Virus record (IMG/VR): IMGVR_UViG_3300034418_009056
Span: 1 to 32,919 of that record
From: a virus
DNA length: 32,919 bases
Strand: one strand, 5' to 3'
Under the pieces are notes generated by a model that searched no databases, had not been told where the DNA came from, and saw nothing but the letters and a program-made list of their open reading frames with translations. Of this stretch, positions 15,901 to 23,395 are shown in pieces. Made by a program: the position numbers and the translations under genes. Each line of letters begins with the position of its first letter. Positions within the stretch are counted from its first letter, which is position 1.

Positions 15901-16728
15901 AGAGTATTAACTTCTGGTATGGGAATGAGAGATTTTGCATTATCTCCAGGAATGCATATGGGAGTTGATATTAATGGAACAACCGGAGAACCATTACAAG
16001 CATTTAGTGATGGAGTTGTTCAGGATACTGGTTATGAAGCAGGTGGATATGGTAATTGGGTAAGTTGGATTGATGATAATGGGATTGGTCATTTTTATGC
16101 TCATATGAATAAACCAGCATTTGTTAGAAAAGGTCAAAGAATTAAAAAAGGAACAATTCTTGGAGAACTTGGTAGTACTGGTAGATCTGATGGTCCTCAC
16201 TTACATTGGGAAACAGCAACAAATCCAAGTGATACTGGAAGATCAAAATCAGCAGTTCTTTCTAGATTTAATCCATTATCAAAATATGGTATTGATGCTC
16301 CTTTTGGGGGAACTATTCAACCAGATCCAAGTATAGCATCATCTTCTTCAAGTTCTTCAAGTTCCCCAACTCCTTCAAGTTCTTCAAGTTCCCCAACTCC
16401 TTTGAGCTCTTCATCTAAAGAACAAGCAAAATATGATCCAAACTTTAAAATAGAAGGTGGAAAAGTAAAACAGTTTTATCTTGATGCATTAGCAGATGGC
16501 TCTTACACTGGTCCAAGTGTTAATTCAATAAAAGAAGAAGCATCATATGAAAAGGAAGGTGCTAGTAATATTATAATGATACCAATGCAAGGTTCATCAT
16601 CACCCAATACAGTTAATGGTAGGATTAATAAATCGGGAGGAAGTTTGATTGGTAGTGTAAATAGTAATATAGATATTTACAATAAATCCTTAAAGCAAGT
16701 TATTGTTTCAGCATTTTATAAAATATAA
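12901..16728 (+). CDS. tape-measure-like tail protein 2 with three cell-wall hydrolase domains
   Basis: A 1275-residue protein after an AAGGAGG ribosome site. The N-terminal half is Lys/Gly-rich, then hydrophobic: IKNVLLGSLVNYLW near 200 (shared with protein 1) and glycine-rich helices to about 440. Three hydrolase-like domains follow. A SleB-like segment (about 622-776) has LAAVASREDGDPQGRADVAQ with E643. An amidase_2-like domain (about 811-955) has IFLHWSAGG (H830), THGEWER (H927) and RWDLD (D948). An M23 endopeptidase (about 996-1110) has MHMGVD (H1019, D1023), HFYAHM (H1064, H1068) and GPHLHWE (H1100, H1102). All canonical M23 residues are present. The C-terminus resembles that of protein 1. 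It probably opens peptidoglycan during infection. The SleB call is the least certain. Confidence 0.75.
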   Translation: MALPAALLGAGRIIASQGLKQGLKTASKNFAKEKVKDIAKKKAQSFIKKKDDGKGGGLVKRDSGDGGEGGSGGFFGGGFGGGGGSGGFLVKTKKIDIKKLSLIDKEETSSNQKKFDGSELIDELTKIKNNLITIKKISSSNLSSFLSEQRNRRREQEFSKRKNKEDNLEATKEKTKKPKSKKGKKAPGFLDLISGFIKNVLLGSLVNYLWKYIPQILEMFEEIANGLTNVWQRVRLSIISASVLFRRQIRFVFNLGKKILKFAAPLIKKSGSIVKKVLGFAGKRIFNLIKGATGLALKLAKKLVPGAVKAATPIVKGTAKVVGKVVGGAVKAGGSAIKAAGNAVNIVKRFKFVSNLFKKIPFIGALIGIGIDLAMGERVDKAIAGAAGASLGTAVGAAIGTGIIPIPVVGTWVGGAVGGAIGDWAGKKIYSNLIGLQDVADKEAPVDPVEQKYSAGRIGQRSTSVVSRSSSTSSPGTISTINSKVSSATESNAKKNIFTDEKSLETYKEIRSKLGTSSFVGELMQISLDVGLGEKINKTRTDNAAKQIGYSVGDALSESKVFGFNKRLVEPISEDLTEWAKKAIFNDLTRVSLNNDYKRIKSESYKENPNKGTSTNTPQQQSKINISGGTSDFWTLAAVASREDGDPQGRADVAQSIYNRAASGAYGTKSISGLITRTWQYEPTWRYPNGASKGNGVPNPEWLQIKDLSSASAATGTSEDFVKGAADAILNPKYQKDAIDFIGGRTDFTNYPKSERKGQILRKKGDNYFGWDWNYSGNTIGAIPNFGATSTSITKASSSSSGGGGKSPDSNRPIVAGSPIDAKNRKIFLHWSAGGYNTPFSAYHSIVLGSGEKVQNTPYDKDKSGHTAGGNTNSVGLAVAAAAGATENNLKTPPTTKQLDVMTSEAANLAKSWGWTPAKVDSNVKTHGEWERYAVPAGILSPPVQRWDLDKLSQSDRFGSGGPKLRDMIKSKMSAMGGGKGNGGPVKKHKASEFIMGGGKRVLTSGMGMRDFALSPGMHMGVDINGTTGEPLQAFSDGVVQDTGYEAGGYGNWVSWIDDNGIGHFYAHMNKPAFVRKGQRIKKGTILGELGSTGRSDGPHLHWETATNPSDTGRSKSAVLSRFNPLSKYGIDAPFGGTIQPDPSIASSSSSSSSSPTPSSSSSSPTPLSSSSKEQAKYDPNFKIEGGKVKQFYLDALADGSYTGPSVNSIKEEASYEKEGASNIIMIPMQGSSSPNTVNGRINKSGGSLIGSVNSNIDIYNKSLKQVIVSAFYKI
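16347..16400 (+). repeat. two tandem 27-base repeats in Ser-Pro linker
   Basis: Two identical 27-base units, each TTCAAGTTCTTC followed by AAGTTCCCCAACTCC. They extend the Ser/Pro linker just before the shared 90-base repeat in tape-measure-like protein 2. Confidence 0.9.
16422..16511 (+). repeat. 90-base direct repeat, copy 2
   Basis: Partner of 12164-12253, offset by 4258 bases, with one silent difference. It also follows a Ser-rich linker and sits about 100 residues before the C-terminus of its protein. Confidence 0.92.
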
Positions 16729-16733
16729 TTTAA

Positions 16734-18080
16734 ATGTCTAACCAGAAAGTTTTACCATCGGATATAAAATTATTTACGATCTTCCCCACTACTGGAAAAT
16801 ATAGTGAGAAGGGTCTTGACATTGCTGCTTCAATAGTTGAATTAAATTACTATGAGAATTTGTTATCAAATTCAATTACCATGAGAGTTGTTGTTGCAGA
16901 TTCTGGAGGATTGGAATTTCAAAAAAATGAAATGATAGGTCTTCTGGATGGATTGCCCATTAGAGGTGGTGAAAGAGTATCTATAAAATTTTCAGATAAT
17001 CAAGAAAAAAAGAATGTATTAGAATTTGGAACTCAAGGTTTTTATGTGAATAGAATTAAAAATGCAAATCCAGGAACTCAAAAAGAAGTTTTTATTCTTG
17101 ATCTATGTACTAGAGAGTTTTTGGCAAATGAACAGACAAGAGTTGTAAAAAGATATGATAACAAGATTTCCGAAAATGTAATACAAATACTAAGAGATAA
17201 AAATGGATTGAATACTACAAAGGATATTGAAGTTGATTCAACAATTATTCCATACAATTTTATTGGAAATGACCGAAAACCATTTTATGTTTGTACTTGG
17301 TTAGCAACAAAGGGAGCTCCAGAAGGAACTGGGAAGATTAATAGTGCTGCTGGTTATTTTTTCTATGAAACTTATGATGGATTTAAATTTAAATCGATTG
17401 ATATATTACTTTCTCAGAAACCAAAAGATGAAAAAAAATATGTATATACAAATGCGCCAAACATAAATAAATCAACGCAGTATACAGATAAAATATTGTC
17501 TGTGAGTATTGATAGAGACATTGATCTTCAACAAAATGTTTCTATGGGAACATATGCAAACAGAAGCTTATTTTTTGATTTGTATGCGATGGATTATGAA
17601 GTTAGAAATTATAATCTAAAATTCAATCAAATAGATGGAATAAAACCAGCAGAAGAAAATGTATTATTTGTCCCAGATGAATTTACAGAAGCACCTTCAA
17701 GATTAATGAATTTGATTTTAGACTATGGAACTATGCCATCTGGAAATAATCCAAACGCACAATTGAAAACCTGGAAAAATGATCCAAAATATGCTAATTA
17801 TGATGCACCAAAATTAATGGTTCAATCCATCATGCGTTATAATCAGCTATATACAATTAAGACTAATATTATTATAGCAGGTGATTTTAGTCTTAGAGTA
17901 GGTGATATAATTGAATGCGATTTTCCAGATCTCACAAAGAATAAAAACAAAAAACCAAATAAGGAGACAAAAGGAAAATACTTAATTGCTAGTTTGTGTC
18001 ATAGGATAACACCAGAAGATACTTATACTAGTTTAACCTTAATTAGAGATTCGTTTAATTCCACACAAATTATAGATTAA
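16734..18080 (+). CDS. 27: gp27-like baseplate hub protein
   Basis: In T4, gp27 forms the trimeric hub ring that holds the gp5 spike. This 448-residue protein (T4 391) begins MSNQKVLPSDIKLFTIFP and has SITMRVVVADSGGLEFQKNE, a hub-type strand pattern with residues for two tube-like domains. C-terminal segments include LRVGDIIECDFPDL and KGKYLIASLCHRITPEDTYT, the typical ending of hub proteins in which the last domain tests the tail-tube channel. The gp5-like gene follows one small gene later, as expected for hub and spike. The label rests on position and general pattern, not on strong pairwise identity. Confidence 0.7.
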   Translation: MSNQKVLPSDIKLFTIFPTTGKYSEKGLDIAASIVELNYYENLLSNSITMRVVVADSGGLEFQKNEMIGLLDGLPIRGGERVSIKFSDNQEKKNVLEFGTQGFYVNRIKNANPGTQKEVFILDLCTREFLANEQTRVVKRYDNKISENVIQILRDKNGLNTTKDIEVDSTIIPYNFIGNDRKPFYVCTWLATKGAPEGTGKINSAAGYFFYETYDGFKFKSIDILLSQKPKDEKKYVYTNAPNINKSTQYTDKILSVSIDRDIDLQQNVSMGTYANRSLFFDLYAMDYEVRNYNLKFNQIDGIKPAEENVLFVPDEFTEAPSRLMNLILDYGTMPSGNNPNAQLKTWKNDPKYANYDAPKLMVQSIMRYNQLYTIKTNIIIAGDFSLRVGDIIECDFPDLTKNKNKKPNKETKGKYLIASLCHRITPEDTYTSLTLIRDSFNSTQIID

Positions 18081-18084
18081 AACT

Positions 18085-18297
18085 ATGGAATCAATTAATC
18101 AGCACATACAAAGTATTAATGATGAATTAGATGACTCAAACACAAATAGACAAAGAGTTAGACATTTAAAGTCCGAATTAAACTCTTTGGAAAAATATAA
18201 AGATAATCATCCAGATGATGATCATGATCCAACACCATTAGAACTTTATTGCGATGAAAATCCCGACGCTTTAGAGTGCAGAATTTACGATGATTGA
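18085..18297 (+). CDS. cp12: CP12-like Calvin cycle regulator
   Basis: CP12 is a small, partly disordered protein that ties GAPDH and phosphoribulokinase into an inactive complex and shuts down the Calvin cycle. This 70-residue protein ends YCDENPDALECRIYDD. The two cysteines (C56, C65) have the C-x8-C spacing of the CP12 C-terminus (plant form CxxNPxxxEC followed by RTYDN), the GAPDH-binding end. The N-terminal part is a charged helix, not the AWDxVEE region, and the N-terminal cysteine pair of plant CP12 is absent. It starts 4 bases after the hub gene and overlaps the gp5-like gene by 8 bases, so it would be expressed late with virion genes. A structural role using a look-alike tail is the alternative. 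Confidence 0.75.
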   Translation: MESINQHIQSINDELDDSNTNRQRVRHLKSELNSLEKYKDNHPDDDHDPTPLELYCDENPDALECRIYDD

Positions 18298-21200
18298 ACA
18301 CGAACTGTTTAAAAAACAATTTGTTGGAAGAGATGGATTTGTCTGGTGGATAGGGCAAATTGTTGATTCAAAAATTTGGAAAACTAATATACCCGCATTT
18401 AGAACAAATAAGACTGATGATCATAGGGGATTTGGTGAAAGATATAGAGTTCGCATTATGGGATACCATACTGCAGATAACAAGGCTCTTCCCGATAATG
18501 ATTTGCCTTGGGCAACAGTAATGTATCCAGTGACTGCTGGAGCTGGTAGTGCTTCTGCATCAGAAAATACCCAATTGAGACAAGGAAATTTTGTCTTTGG
18601 ATTTTTCTTAGACGGTGAAGATGGTCAACAACCAGTTATTATGGGAGTTATTGGATATAACTCATACACTGCTGTCCAAAGAAATGTTCCCCCAGTTCCA
18701 TTTCTTCCTTTTGATGGTTATGAAAAACTTGACAAAAGAGCTCAATATGCTGTAAAAGAAAATAGAGAAGGTGTAAAAGGTATTCAAACTAAATCACCTG
18801 GGAGAATAAGAAAAGATCCTCAACCAAAAATAAGTACTGCAGCAGAAAATCCGACTAATTTAGAAAATGCTCAGGAAGAGTCTCAAAGAAAAGAAGCAAT
18901 AATTCCTACACATCAATCAAAATTAAGATCTCAGGGACCAAATCAAGTTAAGGGAATAAAAACTGATATACAAAATTTGATTAGTAAAATTGAGTTAATT
19001 CTTAGAGATCTTTCAAAATTTGGTTCAGAGCAAAAAGATTTAATAAACAGTTTTCAGGATAAGATACAAAAAGCATTAGATGAAGCAGTTAAGTTTGTTT
19101 CTGGTAAGATAAAATGGATTATTAAAGAACTGAGAAAAAATGTTATAGAAAAGGCAAACGATATTTCCAAGAAATTGACTTTCCTTTTTATGCCAAATGA
19201 AAGGCCAAGAGTTAAAACTGCAAGAGACAAGGTACTCTTTGGAATTTCTTGTCTTTTTAATAAAGCATTAAATGGACTTGGTAAATTAGTTGGAAAGTTT
19301 TTAAAAAATATTGCAAAAAAAGCAGTCAATGTAACAGAATGTCTGCTTGAAAATTTTGTCGGAGGTTTCTTAGGAAAAATTACTGGAATAATTTCTGGGG
19401 CATTAAATGCATTATTCAAACCCCTAAATTCTATAACAAATTTAATTAAGGGTATTGGTGGAGTTTCACTTAGTTTTAATGCAATAGGAGAAATTTTTGA
19501 TACTGTGAAAGGTATTCTTGGGTTTAGTTTTTGCGAAACCAAAATAAAAGGTCCATCTGTTGATGTGTGGAGTATTTGGGATGGACCTGGGAATAATGGA
19601 GGGGGTTCTGTAAGTTTAAAGAAAATTATTAAAAATGCAAAAAAGGCAGGTAAAGGATTAACTGGTCAATTTTTAAATGCAGCTGCATCTGGAATTGGAG
19701 TTGTTGATGAAGTTACTGGTGCAGTTGGAGATGTCGCAGGATTAGTTTCTGGTATTGGATTTGATGATTTATTTGATGGTGCTGGATGCGGAGTCGGTCC
19801 AGTTCCTTGTGGACCACCAACAGTGTCATTTTTTGGCGGTGGCGGTGTAGGTGCGGCAGCAAATGCAATTGTAAGTCAAACTGGACAAATACTCGGAGTA
19901 GATATTTTAAGTTCTGGTTCTGGATACACAGAAGCACCATTTATTAGTATTGGAGATCCTTGCGGAAAAGGAAAAGGTGCCGTAGCAAAAGTTGTCCTTA
20001 ACAATAACAATAGAGGTGGACAAGGATCTGGTATCGATTTAGATTCTACTTTAATAGATGCTTCAACATTATTAACTGGTTCTGCATCTGGTTTAAGTAA
20101 TGGTCAACCAATAACATTACCAGAAACTCAAACAACTCCAACAGATCAGTCAAGTGGTCAAACTGGAGTTGGTGGTCAAGTTCCTTTCGCAGGAAATGAT
20201 GGTTTTACTGGAACTCCAATAGAAGTTGTATTACTTTCTTCAGGAACAGGATATGCAGATGGTTCTAACGTTTCAACTACAGGTGGAACTGGTGAAGGTT
20301 TGACTGTTAATATAGAAACTACAATCGATGCAGTAATTGGTGAAATTGTTGATGAAATCGGACAACCACCTGCACCAGATATTAATAAAGATAGAACAGT
20401 ACGGATTATTGAAGGTATTAAATTAACTGCAGGAGGAGTTCCAATACAAATTGGAACGCCAGAATTTACAAAACCATCAAATTTATCAAAAACTGATTAT
20501 GATAGAATTGTAAATAATTTTGATGCTATTGATATTGATGGAGATAGATTTATTACGAATACTGATTCCGCACTACTTGCTGCATATAGCAGTGGTATTA
20601 CAGATTTTAGTGGAATTCCTCTTTCTCCTGACGCAACAAGGACAACTAATGCCGAAATATTAGCACATATTGGTATTCATACAATAGGTGGAACAGGTAT
20701 ACTTGATGTAAGTGACGATGGAGTTTTAGGTGCAATTGATTCTCAATTAATTTCTACATTTGCATCTGCAAATCCACGTAGTAATGTTGCAAATGTTTCA
20801 ACAAAAACTTTAACTGTTGGGGGTATTGGAGGAACTAATGTATTTGCCGGAGAACTTCCTATCACTGCAGGAGGAATAGGAGGAATTCCTGTTGTTAGTG
20901 AAGTAAGTAATGTCAAATTAACTTCGGGTATAAAAGAAATTAGAGCAGGTGCTACTGGCGGAGAACCAGTTAAAGCAGGAGCATTTGGTGGAAGAATAGT
21001 TACTATGGATGGAACTAGAATAACTGTTGGTGATAATGGTGGAGAATTTATTATCGCATATCAAGAAAAAGAAGTTACTGCTGTCTATCAAGGAAATGAA
21101 ACTAATCCAGAAGAAATTATTGATGGTTCTATAATTAGCATTGAAATATTTGATCCTGGAGATGGCTATCAAGTTGGAGATATTGTAACAGTTGATAATG

Positions 21201-21964
21201 GAAGTGGGGCAACATTTAGAATTGAAAAAGTTCAAGGTCCATCTTTAGAATTATTAGATAAAAATACAGAATCTCCAGGTGGAGTCGCAAAAGTTATAAT
21301 TCTTGATCCAGGAACTGGATATTTGTCAGGTTTTGATGGTGATGAAGGTGGTGATGGAAGAATTTGGAAAACTAAAGAGCAAACTTCTGTAAGAAGAGAA
21401 AATTTTGATTATGATAGACCGTATAATCCTGGACAAGTTATCAAACTTAATCCAGGTGATGAAGTGTGTATGCCAGCAGGAACTTCGGAAAAGATATTTG
21501 GACCAGATGGAAATGTTTTAGAAAATATTCCTGGAGGAGTATGCTATAAAGTTTCAAATCCCGCCGAAATTACCGCGCCACAAATTCCCGATGATTTAGA
21601 ATCTCCTTTACAATTCCCAACTTCTGGTAATGGTCAATATCCAGTTGTTTTATGTTTAGATGAGATTTATATCAAAGATTCAGGTTTTGATTATAGTCCT
21701 GGAGATACTATTGTAATGGAACCAAATTATGGTGCTGTTTTAGAACCAGTGTTTGATGAAAATGGTTCTTTGGCAAAAGTTAATATTATCAAGAACTCAG
21801 AAGGTTTCCTAGATCTTCCAGAAATCTTTATAGATAGTGAGACTGGGTACAATGCTAAACTTATTCCTGTATTTTCAGTATGTAGAATTGGCGATCTTCC
21901 TGAAGATGAGATTTCACCAGGTCAAAATATTATTTCTGTTGTAGATTGTGTAGGTAAATTTTAA
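18290..21964 (+). CDS. 5: gp5-like baseplate spike protein without lysozyme domain
   Basis: A 1224-residue protein. Residues about 10-125 form a gp5-type OB-fold: FVGRDGFVWWIGQIVDSKIW, RYRVRIMGYHT, LPWATVMYPV and QPVIMGVIGYN. T4 gp5 then has a lysozyme; here no such E-D-T active site is seen. Instead there is an amphipathic helical region (about 220-420), a Gly-rich stretch, two dockerin-like loops (D748-D759 and D806-D817), and several GSGY/GTGY beta motifs with GAxxxxV strands. The longest of these lie at 541-570, 951-982 and 1127-1196. The needle-like part is the next gene, overlapping by one base. It is likely the hub spike base, with the OB domain sitting on the gp27-like ring. Confidence 0.78.
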   Translation: MIEHELFKKQFVGRDGFVWWIGQIVDSKIWKTNIPAFRTNKTDDHRGFGERYRVRIMGYHTADNKALPDNDLPWATVMYPVTAGAGSASASENTQLRQGNFVFGFFLDGEDGQQPVIMGVIGYNSYTAVQRNVPPVPFLPFDGYEKLDKRAQYAVKENREGVKGIQTKSPGRIRKDPQPKISTAAENPTNLENAQEESQRKEAIIPTHQSKLRSQGPNQVKGIKTDIQNLISKIELILRDLSKFGSEQKDLINSFQDKIQKALDEAVKFVSGKIKWIIKELRKNVIEKANDISKKLTFLFMPNERPRVKTARDKVLFGISCLFNKALNGLGKLVGKFLKNIAKKAVNVTECLLENFVGGFLGKITGIISGALNALFKPLNSITNLIKGIGGVSLSFNAIGEIFDTVKGILGFSFCETKIKGPSVDVWSIWDGPGNNGGGSVSLKKIIKNAKKAGKGLTGQFLNAAASGIGVVDEVTGAVGDVAGLVSGIGFDDLFDGAGCGVGPVPCGPPTVSFFGGGGVGAAANAIVSQTGQILGVDILSSGSGYTEAPFISIGDPCGKGKGAVAKVVLNNNNRGGQGSGIDLDSTLIDASTLLTGSASGLSNGQPITLPETQTTPTDQSSGQTGVGGQVPFAGNDGFTGTPIEVVLLSSGTGYADGSNVSTTGGTGEGLTVNIETTIDAVIGEIVDEIGQPPAPDINKDRTVRIIEGIKLTAGGVPIQIGTPEFTKPSNLSKTDYDRIVNNFDAIDIDGDRFITNTDSALLAAYSSGITDFSGIPLSPDATRTTNAEILAHIGIHTIGGTGILDVSDDGVLGAIDSQLISTFASANPRSNVANVSTKTLTVGGIGGTNVFAGELPITAGGIGGIPVVSEVSNVKLTSGIKEIRAGATGGEPVKAGAFGGRIVTMDGTRITVGDNGGEFIIAYQEKEVTAVYQGNETNPEEIIDGSIISIEIFDPGDGYQVGDIVTVDNGSGATFRIEKVQGPSLELLDKNTESPGGVAKVIILDPGTGYLSGFDGDEGGDGRIWKTKEQTSVRRENFDYDRPYNPGQVIKLNPGDEVCMPAGTSEKIFGPDGNVLENIPGGVCYKVSNPAEITAPQIPDDLESPLQFPTSGNGQYPVVLCLDEIYIKDSGFDYSPGDTIVMEPNYGAVLEPVFDENGSLAKVNIIKNSEGFLDLPEIFIDSETGYNAKLIPVFSVCRIGDLPEDEISPGQNIISVVDCVGKF

Positions 21965-22551
21965 TGGCAGATAAATTACAGAGGAATTATCACGCTCATA
22001 GAAAAGGAACTAAAGATAGTGAAACTATAAGAGGTCACGTTCATAATGATAATGTTCTTTCGGCATATATGGTTCGTAGTGGATATGATTATAGGCATTA
22101 TATAACTCTTGATGCTGATAAAGGTAGACAAGGTTGGACTATTATTCGTTGTCCAGGAGCATTTGAAGTAAAAGCGGGTGATGATATTCCTTATAATAAG
22201 TATGGAATTTATTTTGAGGCAATTAATGGTGACATTGTTTTTAGAGCAAAAAATGGAAGAATTAAACTTGATGCTGAAAATATTGATTTAATTGCGGAAG
22301 GAACTAAAAATAATGCGGGAGTCATTAATTTAGAATCAAATGAAGAGATTAATTTAAAATCAAAAAATATAAAAATTGATGCCGACTCTGTTGCAAAATT
22401 CTTTTCTTCTGGTTCAATGCAATTAGTTGCTGATGCTTCTATGGATATTTACGGTGGTCTTGTTGATGTTGCAACTTCAGCACAAAAAATTAAGAAGTCC
22501 AAATTTCCATCTAACGTTGCTAAGATACATAATAAAAAGAACTTCGTTTAA
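21964..22551 (+). CDS. needle-like spike protein (separate gp5 C-terminal part)
   Basis: A 195-residue protein starting on the last base of the gp5-like stop (TAATG). An N-terminal region with several histidines (YHAHRKGTK, RGHVHND) precedes a repetitive beta region (about 85-165) of alternating hydrophobic and polar residues: GDIVFRAKNGRIKLDAENID, then EEINLKSKNIKIDADSV. This resembles the C-terminal triple beta-helix of T4 gp5 and VgrG spikes. So gp5 functions appear divided over two genes. The metal site of a tip protein is not certain. Confidence 0.7.
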   Translation: MADKLQRNYHAHRKGTKDSETIRGHVHNDNVLSAYMVRSGYDYRHYITLDADKGRQGWTIIRCPGAFEVKAGDDIPYNKYGIYFEAINGDIVFRAKNGRIKLDAENIDLIAEGTKNNAGVINLESNEEINLKSKNIKIDADSVAKFFSSGSMQLVADASMDIYGGLVDVATSAQKIKKSKFPSNVAKIHNKKNFV

Positions 22552-22561
22552 GATATAAAAA

Positions 22562-23368
22562 ATGTCAGCTAGTTTTGATGATGTCACAGTAGGAAAGAGA
22601 CTTTTTATAGGTAAAGGAAATCCCGAACTTCTTGGTAGAGGACCTTTTGAAATCAGGGGGTCAATGTACTGCGAATCTCCTGCAGTATTTGGAAGAGCAA
22701 ATCAGTTTCCAAATATTTGGGCAACTGTAATGATTGGTAAGATGCGTAATAGCGACTCACCTCCACCATTTGTTCCGGGATATTTGCCAAGTTGTTTTGG
22801 TCCAGTAAATCACTCCCCATATTCCCTTGCTGTAAAGGGAGATGCTGTTGTTTTTAATCATCTAGATGTTGCAAAAGACGTTACTGCTGGAAGAAAAGTA
22901 AGAGCTTTGGGTTTAGAAGCAATTGGAGACGTTACTGCTGCATGTGGAAGGCATAGACTATCAATTAAAAAGGATTTTGATATTAAACATCCAACAAAAG
23001 AAGGTTGGAGACTTACTCATTCTTGCGTCGAAGGACCTGAAGCAGCAGTATATGTTAGAGGAAGAGTTAAAAATAAAAAAGAAATTAAACTTCCTGAATA
23101 TTGGAAAAATTTGGTTGATGTCAAAACAATTACAGTGAATTTAACGCCAATTGGGTCTCATCAAGACGTTATTGTGAAAAGATGGGATAATGAAAAAATA
23201 TACTTACAATCTAATGGAGGACTTCCTATAGATTGTTTCTATTATATTATGGCAGAAAGAATTGATACTGAAAAATTAATTCCAGAGTATAAGGGAAATA
23301 TTGAAGATTATCCTGGAGATAATAATCAAAGGTCAATTGTTGGATACAATTACGACATTAAAAAATAA
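22562..23368 (+). CDS. virion structural protein, fibre-associated
   Basis: A 268-residue protein. The N-terminal half has short glycine-rich beta segments (FIGKGNPELLGRGPFEIRGS, SLAVKGDAVVFNHLDVAKDV). The C-terminal half carries FDIKHPTKEGWRLTHSCVEG followed by PEAAVYVRGR, a segment I know from the ends of cyanophage tail fibre and structural proteins. It could be a short baseplate fibre or a tip/PAAR-like protein. It lies between the needle-like gene and the two large fibre-like genes. No enzymatic motif is seen. Confidence 0.65.
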   Translation: MSASFDDVTVGKRLFIGKGNPELLGRGPFEIRGSMYCESPAVFGRANQFPNIWATVMIGKMRNSDSPPPFVPGYLPSCFGPVNHSPYSLAVKGDAVVFNHLDVAKDVTAGRKVRALGLEAIGDVTAACGRHRLSIKKDFDIKHPTKEGWRLTHSCVEGPEAAVYVRGRVKNKKEIKLPEYWKNLVDVKTITVNLTPIGSHQDVIVKRWDNEKIYLQSNGGLPIDCFYYIMAERIDTEKLIPEYKGNIEDYPGDNNQRSIVGYNYDIKK

Positions 23369-23395
23369 TATACATAAAACAATAGGCGATAAAAT

